Notes: generated from the letters alone by a model not told the origin. 64,000 nt of DNA from Achromobacter sp. B7 (GCF_003600685.1 NZ_CP032084.1:1178001-1242000), one strand, 5' to 3'. Positions 11,301 through 19,631 are shown, counted from the first letter of the stretch. A program made the numbers and translations.

Positions 11301-11315
11301 TTGCAGGTGGGGTAG
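5316..11315 (+). CDS. large DUF4011 SF1 helicase with Vsr-like nuclease and DUF3320, candidate antiphage protein
   Basis: This 1999-residue protein has a recognisable order of domains. A transglutaminase-like fold has a plausible Cys265-His291-Asp305 triad (TCLDLAMLF, GHAWVG, FADP). DUF4011 covers about 420-460 (RLAKWKSRLLDLTLRNRLLNF). The SF1 helicase has Walker A GPPGTGKS at 737-744, DEAS at 1382-1385, and motifs V/VI (VQGDERDVIYFS, NVAISRARE) near 1580-1625. A long helical insertion of low conservation lies between the first two helicase motifs. A Vsr/MTES_1575-type nuclease covers about 1680-1765 (Asp1708, Glu1725, Asp1727 in GIECDGRAYH), and DUF3320 about 1848-1890. The order DUF4011-helicase-Vsr-DUF3320 is, as I recall, that of the Hhe antiphage candidate. 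It likely acts on DNA or RNA in the cytoplasm. The gene appears monocistronic. GAGAGA at 5305-5310 supports the ATG at 5316. Confidence 0.85.
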   Translation: MDKRQDLEPPAIQEGATQTGALQTGALLIDVVHADLVHATASGARDAIDAIAIDIEADPTLGYASIQNAVPIVRTLRLTNRSEHTFENIEVRLRCNPAFAQPVTLRFDVLVPGEIRRISPLDLTPDHSYVADLQEAVRASIDVVVQSGSQELGRASQPISVLAYDQWAGTRALPELLAAFSMPNNPAVDGLIGKASKLLRAQYADLQMNGYQSKSRDVVWKQVSAIYSTLAAESLHYAEPPASFGVDGQKIRTPDRIMDARVATCLDLAMLFSSCLEQAGLRPVILMKDGHAWVGVWLHQACFADPLTDDVQAVRKRVDSGEFLVFETTGIAQHPNFRPSLRRALEQGAAHLREENTFRYAIDVHRARELQIKPLPSRGVSVAPTDADDTELPAAIEPTPELPPLDPEFVISLEPADDTPEGRLAKWKSRLLDLTLRNRLLNFKLTKSTLPLVVPDLAKLEDAIADGSEFRIRSLPAALMDGSDPRVAEVHVGRGGRAPLDDMALDALGSKELIARVTQEALDANLLTIFGAARIGLEEGGANTLYLAMGMLRWTESPGAESAHLAPLILVPVSLQRQSVRSGFRLVRHDDETIINPTLLQMLRNNYELRIPGLDVLPADDKGVDVAPVLQAFRLAVREISGWEVLEQVHLGIFSFTKYLMWKDLQDRTEQLKANRVVKHLIDHPGQAFAKEPLDQRFDRLDDSYRPQDLLTPLLSDSSQLKAICAVDAGRDLVLEGPPGTGKSQTITNLIAHLLARGKTVLFVSEKMAALEVVHRRLANIGLGPFCLELHSSKARKSEVLQQLGRALDHSWQRTSDDWAREAERVSVLRHDLNGLVDALHHAHANRLTVYDAIGTCIQNAGKEPSPMFWADAQAHQYQDLAQLRETARRMSTLSKELGVLHGHPLAHIGMAEWSPSWQDALLAAAHALEQAVASLQTQAATVGDGLGVPAQGLSLNAYARLDTLADVLLAAPQVPAGLATQAHDPGARFQVQALVRHGQARNAHWEQVGAQWTAQLAELDANTLKAEWLSACSAWWPKSVFAKGGIRKRLAGYRTDSQRPDEGSITAMLAPLALVNIEDRELAALKADAQRLLQDRYTGLATDWEQVQRHDQWAERFADAVTQAAGDPVSAADLRTRFQALVGENRALLQPGAPLGKALLGYRDAWRGLQDCLAQVDALAKPPEALVGEPEANGALERILGVLAGWRHNKQLLMPWCVWRQAREQAIAMQLQGLVASLEQGRVPLEQVEAHFEFSYRNWWVKKVIDHKPVLRAFSSADHERKIREFRDADDRFQKLTSAYIAAVLAAKVPDGNGVLVSPDSELGLLRRELQKKTRHVPVRQLMQRLPSLLPKLKPCLLMSPLSVAQYLDAGHSQFDVVVFDEASQIPVWDSVGAIARGQQVVVVGDTKQLPPTSFFSKSTPEDDGAGDDGQVEDLESILDECLGADMNRLRLQWHYRSKHESLITFSNVTYYDSQLITFPSPVTDDVAVRLEKVAGIYDRGGSRTNRLEAEAIVQGIEQHYLDESRRRQTLGVVTFNQPQQALIETLLDARRRANAELDKAISAQSREPLFIKNLENVQGDERDVIYFSITFGPDAAGKMTMNFGPLNGEGGHRRLNVAISRAREGVVIYSTLMPEQIDLSRVRATGVRDLKHYLEFALKGPRALVEQSLPTGREPDSPFETQVIKVLRDHGWVVHPQVGCSGYRIDMGVVDPRAPGRYLMGIECDGRAYHSGATARDRDRLRQVVLEGLGWTLHRVWSTDWWINPEREVEKILARLNAELERTVQDESPVEFVITTEEGDTAWPSADGVTAHGVAPYRVADLSTAPEGADAFYNRANNALLAEQLRLVIDTEGPIAETVLHRKVARAWGLERTGVRIIERLRTLTPTDVGQTDEGEATFYWPAGVTPETWSGFRAASDDDATRRRVDDVCIQELANGVLHVLAMTGNAPKVDVIESVCRLLGMSRTLADAEARIGHAIAGLAQRGAVREEMGMLQVG

Positions 11316-11580
11316 GGGGGCATGAAACCCTATCGCCCGGACGTAAGGTGTCAGTCTGTAATCACCGGGGCGAGATGGCAGGGTTAATGACCTGGATGTG
11401 TTGGTCCTCCGACCTCCGTATGAAAGCACTGCCCGTCAGGTGGGCAAATAGCGGGTCCGCCAATCCCATCCCTCAGCAAGATTTTGAAACCCTCTGCCCG
11501 GCGCTTCGCCTGACCCGTCCACATCACGGACGTAGAATGCCGCTTTGCTTTAAGTGCCATTCGGCTTCCAGGAACGAACC

Positions 11581-12393
11581 ATGAAAAAAATAATTCTTCT
11601 TGCGTCCGCATGCGCCGCGCTGCTTTCCGCTTGCGCTCCGGTTTCCTCTCCCAGCGTAGGATCCTCTTCCATGCCCGACACCACTGCCGCCTCGCCCGCC
11701 AGCCAGCTGACCTTGCCCGCGTATTACTGGCGCCTGGTTTCTGCCACCGATGCATCCGGCAAGTCGATTCCGACGTTGCAGCCGGGCGTTGAGCATCAGC
11801 TGCGCCTGGCCTTCACGAACGATGCGTTGAATATCCGGGGCGGTTGCAATACGCAATTTGGCGGTTACCGCTACCAGAACGGCGTGTTGACGGTGGATAA
11901 CCTGGCGTCCACGATGAAGGCGTGCGAGCAGAGCTTGATGCAGCTGGATGCCGAGATCAATGCGCGCCTGAAAGGCGATCTGCGGGCCACGCTGTCGGGC
12001 GACACGCACGAGCCCGCGCTGGAACTGGTGGGTAAGGACGGCACCGTGCTGAAGTTTGTTGGCGAACCCACGCCCGAAACGCTGTACGGCAGCGCCGGCC
12101 AGATCATGTTCCTGGAAGTGGCCGCGAAAAAGGCCGAATGCAGCCACCCCATGATTCCCGATTACCAGTGCCTGATGGTGCGCGAGCGCCGCTACAACGA
12201 AGCGGGCGTGCAGCAGCCGACGCAGGATAAATGGCATCCGCTTTATCAATCCATCGAAGGGTTCAAGCACCAGGAAGGCGTGCGTACCGTGTTGCGCGTC
12301 AAGCGCTACGACTGGAAGAACCCGCCGGCGGACGCGCCGTCCAAGGTGTATGTGCTGGATATGGTGGTGGAGCAGGACGCGTCGAAAAAGTAG
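11581..12393 (+). CDS. META and DUF4377 domain lipoprotein
   Basis: The 270-residue product begins with a lipoprotein signal peptide (LLSAC, Cys18). Residues about 45-150 match a META domain (LPAYYWRLVSATDASGK, NIRGGCNTQFGGY, STMKACE), as in HslJ. Residues about 175-268 match DUF4377 (AECSHPM, CLMVRERRY, GVRTVLRVKRYDW). Such proteins are anchored in the outer or inner membrane and linked to envelope stress, but the biochemical role is unknown. The 265 bases upstream contain no gene. A bidirectional terminator follows. Confidence 0.85.
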   Translation: MKKIILLASACAALLSACAPVSSPSVGSSSMPDTTAASPASQLTLPAYYWRLVSATDASGKSIPTLQPGVEHQLRLAFTNDALNIRGGCNTQFGGYRYQNGVLTVDNLASTMKACEQSLMQLDAEINARLKGDLRATLSGDTHEPALELVGKDGTVLKFVGEPTPETLYGSAGQIMFLEVAAKKAECSHPMIPDYQCLMVRERRYNEAGVQQPTQDKWHPLYQSIEGFKHQEGVRTVLRVKRYDWKNPPADAPSKVYVLDMVVEQDASKK

Positions 12394-12421
12394 TCGCGAA
12401 TACCTCAGCAGAAACCCCAAC

Positions 12422-12458
12422 AAAAATGCCGGGCCGCCCAAGCGACCCGGCATTTTTT
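12422..12458. terminator. bidirectional terminator between convergent genes
   Basis: AAAATGCCGGG and CCCGGCATTTTTTT form an 11-bp stem with A-rich and T-rich flanks. It can serve both the META lipoprotein gene on the plus strand and the acylase gene on the minus strand. Confidence 0.85.
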
Positions 12459-12471
12459 TGTGGCCCGCCCG

Positions 12472-14931
12472 TCAGTTCCCCGACGGCTTGAGCGTCAGCG
12501 TATCGGCGCGTTCGCTATCCACCTTGGCGCGGCTGAACGCCATGGGGAAGTACTCGCCGGTTGCCCAGCCCTTGAGCAAGTCCTGGTAATGCGGGCTGCG
12601 TGGGTCAGCGGACTGGCCCGGCACGTTCTGCACGCGTGAGTTATCCCAGTTGGCCACGTCGATCACCTGCCGATACGACGAGCCGCTGATCTGCCGGAAA
12701 TCGCTCTTGCGGAACGTCGCCCGATGCACCGTGTCGTTGTCGCCGCCCACCGGATAGCGCGGGGTGCCCCAGGCCTTGGCGGTGTCCGGCGGCAGCAGGC
12801 TGGCCAGGCTGTGTTCGAACTGGATGTGATGCAGTTTGCCCCACTGCCACTGGGTGGAATCCGGCCCGAGCTTGGCGCGCAGTTTCTGTACGCCATCGTT
12901 CAGCGCTTGCAGCAACAGCGCGTCGCGGCCCCGATCCGGCGGCGTGCCAAAGGCGGCATCCGGCGTGGCCAGCTTTTCCAGCGTCTTGCGGGTGGACAAG
13001 TCGCCGAACGCCGCGCGGCCATTCGCGGGCACGTAAAGGTCGGACACCCGTTTGACGACCTCGGGCAGCCAGAACGCGTAGACCGTGGCGGCGCGCGAAT
13101 CGGTGTCCATCCGGTAATCCCAATCCTTCAACAGGCCCAGCGCGTCGTTCAGCGCCGGGTCGGCGGAATTCAGCGCCTTGGCATAGCCGCCCAGCGTGCG
13201 CGCGGGTATCGAGAGGTTGTCGTACTGCAAGTCCTGCGATTGCTGCACCGTCAGCCGGTTGCCATCGGCCAGCACTTCGCGAATACGCTGGACGCGATAA
13301 GGTTCAGCCCAGGTGCGCGCCGACATGTCCTTGTAGACGTAGTCCGCCGGCAGGTTGTATTCGTTGGCGGTCGCAACATAGCCTTCCGGCGGGTTGTACG
13401 CGCGGGGCAGGGCGCTGCCGGGCAAGACGCCGCGCCATTCGAAATCGCCATTGCCGGGCACGGGCAACATGCCCGACCAGTCGTTGCGCGGGCGTATCGG
13501 CGCGATGCTGCCGCCGAACCAGCCGATGTTGCCGTCCACGTCCGCGTACACCATGTTTTCGCTGGGCGTGTAGTGCTTTTCCATGCCGGCCACGAATTCA
13601 TTCCAGTTCTGCGCCTGGTTCAGGCGCAGGCTGGCCAGATAGGCCGCCGTGCCCGGAAATTCAAGATAGGCGGCGCGCAGTGCGTACGCCTTGTGGCGTA
13701 CGGGGTCTTCGTGAATCACCGGACCGTGGCGCGTGAATTTCAGCTGGCGCACCGCCGCCGCCTGGCCGCGCACGGGAATGGATTCGTCCACCTGCCGCAT
13801 TTTTTCCCAGCCGCCCCGATAGCGGTATTCGTTGGGATTGGCGGGGTTGGTGTCATAGACGTACAGGTCTTCTTCGTCGCCGAAGGCGAAGATCGTCAAG
13901 CCGAACGCGATGCGGTCGTTATGGCCCATCGACACGCCCGGCAACGACGGTTCGCCGGCGCCGATCACGTTCCAGCCCGGCGCGTTCAAGTGCACCATGT
14001 AGCGCAACGACGGCATCGTGATCGACCGGTGGGGGTCGCCGGCCAATATGGGTTTGCCGGTGTCGGTATGCTGCCCGCCGATGGTCCAGTTGTTGCTTTC
14101 GTATCGCGTGGCCATCGGATCAAAGTTCGGATCCAGCGACGCTAGCTTGCCTTCGGACAGCGCGCTGGCAAGCGCTTCGCGCTTGTCCAGCGCCAGCGGG
14201 CTTTGGGGGAAGTCCGCCGCGACAAACTTCTGGCCATTGCGCGCCAGCGTGTAGTTCGCCAGGACGGACTTGTCGATCTGGCGCACGTCCAGGCCAGCCG
14301 GCACTTGCAACGCCAAAGGCGGCTCGAAGGTGCTCAGGCCTTGCACGGCGTTCAGGCCCAGCCCGGCGACTTGCTGCGCCATCTTCACTTCTTCGTTCAG
14401 GTTGCGCGTCAGCCCGTAAATGCGGATCAGCGAGGTCTCGGGGCGCCAATAGCCAGGCAGCGTGCCGGTCAGCTTGAACTCGGGCGGCAACTGGTCGGGG
14501 TTGGCTTTCACCCAGTCCACGTAGGCGTTGATGCCGGCGGCAAACGCAGTAAGGATCGCCTGGCCCTCGGGGTGATAGCTGGCGAATTCGGCCTGCATGT
14601 CGCCTCGGAACAGGAACAGGCGCGCGGCGCGGTCCTGTTCGACGAAGCGCGGCCCGAATTGCTCGGCCATCTTGCCTTCGCCTTGCCGGCGCCACAGGTC
14701 CAGCTGCCAGAGCCGGTCGCGTGCGGCGGAAAAACCTTGCGCGAAGAACAGGTCATTCTGGTTCTGTGCATAGATGTGGGACACGCCATGGCGGTCCCGC
14801 ACGATTTCCACGGGCTGGCTCAGCCCGGCCATGTTGATGGTGTCCTTCTTGCCGGTTGACGCGCACCCCGCCGTCAAGGCAATCAGCCCGCTCGCCAGCA
14901 GTGCGGCGATCCTGCGATTAAACAAACGCAT
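12472..14931 (-). CDS. penicillin acylase family lipoprotein
   Basis: This 819-residue protein belongs to the S45 penicillin/acyl-homoserine-lactone acylase family, which are N-terminal-nucleophile amidases that mature by self-cleavage into alpha and beta subunits. The alpha part has the typical VEIVRDRHGVSHIYAQN. The likely cleavage point and catalytic serine are at Ser279 in YESNNWTIGG. Unlike most soluble family members it carries a lipobox (ALTAGC, Cys23), so it is predicted to be membrane-anchored in the periplasm. GGAGGAG directly before the ATG supports the start. The substrate could be an N-acyl amide such as an acyl-homoserine lactone, but sequence alone does not say. Confidence 0.88.
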   Translation of the reverse strand: MRLFNRRIAALLASGLIALTAGCASTGKKDTINMAGLSQPVEIVRDRHGVSHIYAQNQNDLFFAQGFSAARDRLWQLDLWRRQGEGKMAEQFGPRFVEQDRAARLFLFRGDMQAEFASYHPEGQAILTAFAAGINAYVDWVKANPDQLPPEFKLTGTLPGYWRPETSLIRIYGLTRNLNEEVKMAQQVAGLGLNAVQGLSTFEPPLALQVPAGLDVRQIDKSVLANYTLARNGQKFVAADFPQSPLALDKREALASALSEGKLASLDPNFDPMATRYESNNWTIGGQHTDTGKPILAGDPHRSITMPSLRYMVHLNAPGWNVIGAGEPSLPGVSMGHNDRIAFGLTIFAFGDEEDLYVYDTNPANPNEYRYRGGWEKMRQVDESIPVRGQAAAVRQLKFTRHGPVIHEDPVRHKAYALRAAYLEFPGTAAYLASLRLNQAQNWNEFVAGMEKHYTPSENMVYADVDGNIGWFGGSIAPIRPRNDWSGMLPVPGNGDFEWRGVLPGSALPRAYNPPEGYVATANEYNLPADYVYKDMSARTWAEPYRVQRIREVLADGNRLTVQQSQDLQYDNLSIPARTLGGYAKALNSADPALNDALGLLKDWDYRMDTDSRAATVYAFWLPEVVKRVSDLYVPANGRAAFGDLSTRKTLEKLATPDAAFGTPPDRGRDALLLQALNDGVQKLRAKLGPDSTQWQWGKLHHIQFEHSLASLLPPDTAKAWGTPRYPVGGDNDTVHRATFRKSDFRQISGSSYRQVIDVANWDNSRVQNVPGQSADPRSPHYQDLLKGWATGEYFPMAFSRAKVDSERADTLTLKPSGN

Positions 14932-15263
14932 GGCTCCTCCTCCAGGTTTATTGCTTTTTTATGCCTGTGGGCCCCGGGGCCTCCTGCCGCCGGGTCAACC
15001 GCGCAAGCAACTGCTAGAACTAAAGCAGTTAGCGCGGCAAAGCTGTTTTATTTGTTGAGATTTGGGATGGCTTGTAACGCCGTGGTCGGTTGGCACGCCG
15101 ATCGAATCTGATGGATACATGTGTGGGCTGCAAAACACAGGGTGAGCGGACCGGTGAATGGGTCCGACAACCGGGGCATATCTCTGTTCGACGCCAAAAC
15201 CGCTACGCACAATGGCCGCATCAACACAGCCAAGCCGGTATGAGCCGGTGGCAAGGAGACCTG
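14932..15263. other. intergenic region between divergent acylase and sulfatase genes
   Basis: This 332-base region has no supported gene and must hold promoters for both directions. AACTGCT (15009-15015) and AGCAGTT (15024-15030) form a perfect 7-bp inverted repeat that is a possible regulator site. I found no convincing -35/-10 pair. Confidence 0.5.
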
Positions 15264-16850
15264 ATGCAGCCCAACTTTCTGCTATTCATCACCGACCAGC
15301 AGCGTGCGGACCACGTGGGCAGTTACGGCAACGCCGTGCTGCGCACCCCGGCGCTGGACGCCCTGGCCAGCCAGGGGTGGTCCGCCGACCGCTTCTATGT
15401 CGCCTCGCCGATCTGCATGCCCAACCGCGCGACCCTGATGACGGGCCGCATGCCGTCGGTGCACGGCGTGCGCCACAACGGCATCGCGCTATCGCAGCGC
15501 GCAACGACTTTTGTGGAGCGGCTGCGCGACGCGGGCTATTCCACGGCGCTGATCGGTAAATCGCATTTGCAGAACATGACGGGCATCGGCCCCGCATGGC
15601 CGCCGGCAGGCGCCGCCGCGTCGCAAGGCGAGGCCTGGCGGCTTGACCGCGGTGACTACGATCAAGAGTGGGCGCCCAAATGGCGAGCCGATCCCGGCCA
15701 CGAGGTACAGACGCCGTTCTACGGCTTTGATTACGTGCGACTGGCGCTGGACCACGGCGATCAGATCGGCGGCCATTACGCACGCTGGCTTGCCCAGCAG
15801 CATCCCGAGGCGCGGCGGCAGTGGGGACCCGAGCATGCGCTGCCCACACCGGACTTCGTGCTGACGCAACACCGGCAGGCGTGGCGCACGCGCGTCCCCG
15901 AAGAATGCTCGGCCACCGCCTACATCGGTGATCAAACCATTGCGCAGCTGCGGCGGCTGGCGGGCGGCCGTGCACCTTTCTTCATCCAATGCTCGTTTCC
16001 CGATCCGCATCACCCGTACACGCCGCCGGGCAAGTATTGGGACCAATATCGGCCGGAAGACGTAACGCTGCCGGTATCGTTTCACGCCAGCCGGGCCGTC
16101 CACCACCACCCGCCGCCGCATGTGGCGTGGCTGTATCGGCAGCGCGATCTGAACATGGCGGTCAAGCACACGCCGGCCGTGTTCGCCTGCACCGAGCGCG
16201 AGGCGCGTGAAGCCATCGCGCTGAACTACGGGTCCATCAGCCATATCGATGCCACGATCGGCCGGGTCATGCAGGCGCTGCGCGAGACGGGGCTGGACGA
16301 GAACACCGTGGTCATCTTCACCAGCGACCACGGAGACTTCTTCGGCGATCACCAACTCCTGTTCAAGGGCCCTATCCATTACCAAGGGCTGATTCGCACC
16401 CCCTTCATCTGGCGCGACCCGCAGGCCGCGCCCGCCGCCCCGCGCAGCCAGGCGCTATGCGCCACCCCCGATATCGCCGCCACCGTGCTGGCCCGCGCGG
16501 GCCTGCCGCCCTACAACGGCCTGCAAGGCCAGTCCCTGCTGCCGCTGATGTCCGCTGCGGTCGACACGCTGCGCGACGCCGTGCTGATCGAAGAAGAAGG
16601 TCAGCGCACGATGTTCGGTTTTCCGGGGCGCACGCGGATGCGCACGCTGCAAACGGCCCGCTATCGCCTCAGCGTGTATGCCGACGCGGACTGGGGCGAA
16701 CTGTACGACCTGCACGAAGACCCGCACGAGCTTCGCAATCTGTGGCACGACCCCGCCGCCGAGGCGCGGCGCGGCGAACTGCTGATTGCGCTGTCGCAAA
16801 CAATGATCCGCCATGCGGAAACCAGCCCCCACCCCACGGCCATTGCCTGA
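15264..16850 (+). CDS. type I sulfatase (alkaline phosphatase superfamily)
   Basis: The 528-residue product has the sulfatase signature CMPNR at 51-55, where Cys51 would be converted to formylglycine, followed by ATLMTG. Metal ligands are visible in the N-terminal FITDQQRAD and in TSDHGDFFGDH near residue 355. It hydrolyses a sulfate ester; the CxPxR type needs a formylglycine-generating enzyme or equivalent, which is not in this window. No signal peptide is present, so it is probably cytoplasmic. AAGGAG at 15253-15258 fixes the ATG at 15264. A Bug-type binding protein gene follows after 51 bases, probably in the same operon, suggesting uptake of a sulfated or carboxylated compound. Confidence 0.88.
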   Translation: MQPNFLLFITDQQRADHVGSYGNAVLRTPALDALASQGWSADRFYVASPICMPNRATLMTGRMPSVHGVRHNGIALSQRATTFVERLRDAGYSTALIGKSHLQNMTGIGPAWPPAGAAASQGEAWRLDRGDYDQEWAPKWRADPGHEVQTPFYGFDYVRLALDHGDQIGGHYARWLAQQHPEARRQWGPEHALPTPDFVLTQHRQAWRTRVPEECSATAYIGDQTIAQLRRLAGGRAPFFIQCSFPDPHHPYTPPGKYWDQYRPEDVTLPVSFHASRAVHHHPPPHVAWLYRQRDLNMAVKHTPAVFACTEREAREAIALNYGSISHIDATIGRVMQALRETGLDENTVVIFTSDHGDFFGDHQLLFKGPIHYQGLIRTPFIWRDPQAAPAAPRSQALCATPDIAATVLARAGLPPYNGLQGQSLLPLMSAAVDTLRDAVLIEEEGQRTMFGFPGRTRMRTLQTARYRLSVYADADWGELYDLHEDPHELRNLWHDPAAEARRGELLIALSQTMIRHAETSPHPTAIA

Positions 16851-16901
16851 AGCATGGCCAAAGGCGGTGGCCAGCCGGCCGCCGCCACACCGGAGAGCAA
16901 C

Positions 16902-17930
16902 ATGAGTCACCCGTTCAAGCGCTTGTGGTTTGTCGCAGTCTCGTCTCTTGCAGCCCGTGTTGTCGCCTTGCTTGTCGCGGCAATGCTTGTTGCAGCCCCT
17001 GGGTCAACGGCCTGGGCCGCCCCGGCCGACTACCCGTCCCGGCCCATCCGGCTCATCGTCAATTCCTCGCCCGCCGGGCCGTTGGACATCGGCGCCCGCG
17101 CCATCGCGATGCACGCCAGCAAACTGATGGGCCAGACGATCATTGTCGAAAACCGCCCCGGCGCGTCCGGTAACGTCGGCGCAAAGGCGGTGGCCAATGC
17201 CGCGCCCGATGGCTACACGCTGCTGATGACGCTGGACACCTTGATGACCGTCAATCCGCACGTTTTCAAGGACGCCGGCGCCACCTACTTGCGGCTGCTT
17301 GAGCCGCTGAGCATCGCCGGCAGCTTCGGCCTGGCGCTGACGGTGCGGCCCGACTTGGGCGTTGCCACCGTGGATGAGTTCCTGCGTTATGCCAAGGCCA
17401 ACGCGGTGACCTATTCGTCAGCCGGCTACGGCAGCCCCGGCAACCTGGCGTTTGAAAAACTGAAGCTGGCCACCGGCATCAATACCACCCACATCCCATT
17501 CCGGGGCAGCGCCGGCGCGGTCAACGCGTTGCTGGGCAACCAGATCCAGGCCGGCTTCCTGGCCGCCTCGGCGGTGCAGGCCCATGTGCAGGCAGGCAAG
17601 ATGCGCGCGCTGGCCATCTCGGCTCGCGAACCGGACCCCGACCTGCCGGGCGTGCCGGCCCTGCGCAGCGTGGGCGTGGAATCGCTGAAAGACTTTGACG
17701 CCGCCTTCGCCTTCCTCATCATGGCGCCGCAAGGCATGCCGGCCGACATCGCTCGCAAATGGGATGAAAGCCTGGCGGCCGTCTACGCCATGCCGGAGTT
17801 TTCACGCAGCATTGCAAGCCTGGGTCTGGGCGCGCCGTTCGCGGGAAGCGCAGGAGCCAGGCAATGGGTATCGGCGCAGATCGAGAACTGGGCCCAGGTG
17901 GTGGAGGGGGCGGGGATCAGGGGGGAGTAG
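16902..17930 (+). CDS. Bug-family tripartite tricarboxylate transporter substrate-binding protein
   Basis: This 342-residue periplasmic protein has a long signal peptide ending at AWA before APADYPSRPIRLIV, the standard N-terminus of the Bug (TctC) family. Family motifs follow: GPLDIGARAIA, IIVENRPGASGNVG and DGYTLLM. These proteins bind carboxylates or amides for TTT transporters or for sensing; most Bug genes lack local TctAB partners, as here. GGAGAG at 16892-16897 supports the ATG at 16902. It lies 51 bases after the sulfatase gene in the same direction, which suggests a shared substrate. Confidence 0.9.
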   Translation: MSHPFKRLWFVAVSSLAARVVALLVAAMLVAAPGSTAWAAPADYPSRPIRLIVNSSPAGPLDIGARAIAMHASKLMGQTIIVENRPGASGNVGAKAVANAAPDGYTLLMTLDTLMTVNPHVFKDAGATYLRLLEPLSIAGSFGLALTVRPDLGVATVDEFLRYAKANAVTYSSAGYGSPGNLAFEKLKLATGINTTHIPFRGSAGAVNALLGNQIQAGFLAASAVQAHVQAGKMRALAISAREPDPDLPGVPALRSVGVESLKDFDAAFAFLIMAPQGMPADIARKWDESLAAVYAMPEFSRSIASLGLGAPFAGSAGARQWVSAQIENWAQVVEGAGIRGE

Positions 17931-18083
17931 GGATAGGGACACGCACGGAGGAAAGGTCGGGAAATAGGTGTCGGAGAGCTGCCTGCGGATGCGCGTCGTG
18001 TGCGACATCAAGCGCGGTGTTGCCAATGGAGGAATCCTCGTCTATGTTTCCGCGACCCCTTCCGAATATTCCAAAGGCTGCGC

Positions 18084-19139
18084 ATGCCGACCCCTTTCGC
18101 CGATCTCGCCAGCGTCCTTTCCGTGCCCGTCCAATCCGCCGACGACCTGGACACCCTGGAGCAGTTCTTCGACCACGCCGAAGTCCGCGCCTTCTATGCG
18201 CAGAGCCAGGACCCGGCTTACACGTCGGCGAACCTGTTGGCGTGCGCCACGCTTCTTCCCGAACTGCACCCGAACCGGGCGTCGGCCCTGGCCCTGCTAT
18301 GCGGGTCCATGGTCGAGGATGGCGCCGATCCGGCCATTCTGTTCGACAGCCTGCATGCGCTGCTTCGCCAGTGGTTGCGCACGCTGCGGCCCTATTGCGC
18401 GCAGGAAGTGGACGAGGACGACGAAGAGGTGGACCAGGCCGACCGTAAGGCGTGGGTTGACGCGCAGGCAGAGCTGGCCGCCGTGCCGTTGGACACGCGT
18501 TGGGAAGTGGAATCCTTGCAGCAGGCCGTTGACGTGCTTGTCCTGCCGATGATGGCGATGCTGATGCGCAGTCAGCGCAACCATGAATCGTTTATCGCGG
18601 ACACCAGCCTGATGGCGCTGCTGCATCCCATGGCCACAACCAACGACAGTTTTCCGTTTGAAGAGCTGCATTTTTTGTGGCTGGCGTCGCAAATCAGTTA
18701 TGTCGACGAGCTTGTGGTGGTCTTGCCCACGTCAAAAACCGGATTCGTGGCGCGAGCGCATGGCGTCAACAATAGCTTTCACGCTTTCACCTTGCTGCAA
18801 ATCCTGATTGGCGAGCATGCACAAGCCCTGCAAGTCAAACGCGACATCGCCGCCCGCCAGCCAGACATGGACCGGGACTCGGCGGATTTTCAATGGCTGC
18901 AAGCCGGCGCCTACACCAACGGCGAACTGACTCAGCCCATGCTGTGGGCCTGGGGCGAAGCGGCCTTGCGTCACAACATGGCCCGGCACGGCAGGCCCGT
19001 GCTGATCGCACTGGAAACGGACGAAGGCACAAAGCGAAACTGGTCCGGCTTCAACGGCGCCATTCACGACGCGCAAGCGCCATCGATGACGTTCAAGCGG
19101 TATTTGACGACGGAAGAAGTCGCGTCTTACCTGGCTTGA
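18084..19139 (+). CDS. protein of unknown function, 351 residues
   Basis: I do not recognise this protein. It is predicted to be cytoplasmic, with no signal peptide or membrane segment. The N-terminal half is helical and acidic (DEDDEEVDQADR near 120-130). A conserved-looking middle part (VLVLPMMAMLMRSQRN, then SFPFEELHFLWLASQISYVDEL) and the C-terminal LIALETDEGTKRNW could form one fold. An AAAGG at 18073-18077 supports the ATG at 18084. It is 153 bases after the Bug gene, so it probably has its own promoter. Confidence 0.7.
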   Translation: MPTPFADLASVLSVPVQSADDLDTLEQFFDHAEVRAFYAQSQDPAYTSANLLACATLLPELHPNRASALALLCGSMVEDGADPAILFDSLHALLRQWLRTLRPYCAQEVDEDDEEVDQADRKAWVDAQAELAAVPLDTRWEVESLQQAVDVLVLPMMAMLMRSQRNHESFIADTSLMALLHPMATTNDSFPFEELHFLWLASQISYVDELVVVLPTSKTGFVARAHGVNNSFHAFTLLQILIGEHAQALQVKRDIAARQPDMDRDSADFQWLQAGAYTNGELTQPMLWAWGEAALRHNMARHGRPVLIALETDEGTKRNWSGFNGAIHDAQAPSMTFKRYLTTEEVASYLA

Positions 19140-19169
19140 ACGTCATCGTGGGAATGGCTTTTTGCTGCC

Positions 19170-19490
19170 CTACCACTTGCCCGTACTCTGCGACTGCATG
19201 GGCGGCACGGCATTGCTCGGGTGCACCATGTCCACGTACTTCCTGTAGCTGGCGATGTATTCCGGGCTGTTGATGTCCGGCGTGTTGTCGCTATTCCAGT
19301 TTCTTTCGACGCCGGATTCGCGCCACGCGGCCAGGTCGCGCATGACGTCGTCGCGGGTCAGGGCGATATTCGGTCCCGGCGTGGCGGTGGTGGGCGCAAC
19401 TGCCTGCTGGGCGTGGGCGGGGCCGGATAGCAGCGTGGCCACGATCAAGGCGGTGGGGGCAAGGGCGCTGAACAAATGAATCGTCTTCAT
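19170..19490 (-). CDS. DUF4148-like exported small protein
   Basis: The 106-residue product has a signal peptide ending at AHA, then a short mature part with the LTRDDVMRDLAAWRESG pattern of DUF4148, a family common in Burkholderiales. An NSPEYIASYRKYVD segment follows. It is periplasmic or surface-associated with no known function. AAGGA lies 6 bases before the ATG. The gene converges on the unknown protein gene at 19139. Confidence 0.75.
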   Translation of the reverse strand: MKTIHLFSALAPTALIVATLLSGPAHAQQAVAPTTATPGPNIALTRDDVMRDLAAWRESGVERNWNSDNTPDINSPEYIASYRKYVDMVHPSNAVPPMQSQSTGKW

Positions 19491-19631
19491 GATGAATCCT
19501 TAATAACGAGAGCGACCCCTCCCTCTCATGGCTTCGGACTCATCGTAGGGCCGCATGGGTGCCCACCGCATACCCAAGATTGATTACGCCTGCTCGGGCC
19601 GACCGGACGGCTACCGGGCGGGCGTGGCGCG

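Noticed and set aside
5316..11315. A defence island around the large helicase
   Set aside because: No other defence-type gene, integrase or toxin gene is adjacent; the neighbours are ordinary envelope genes.
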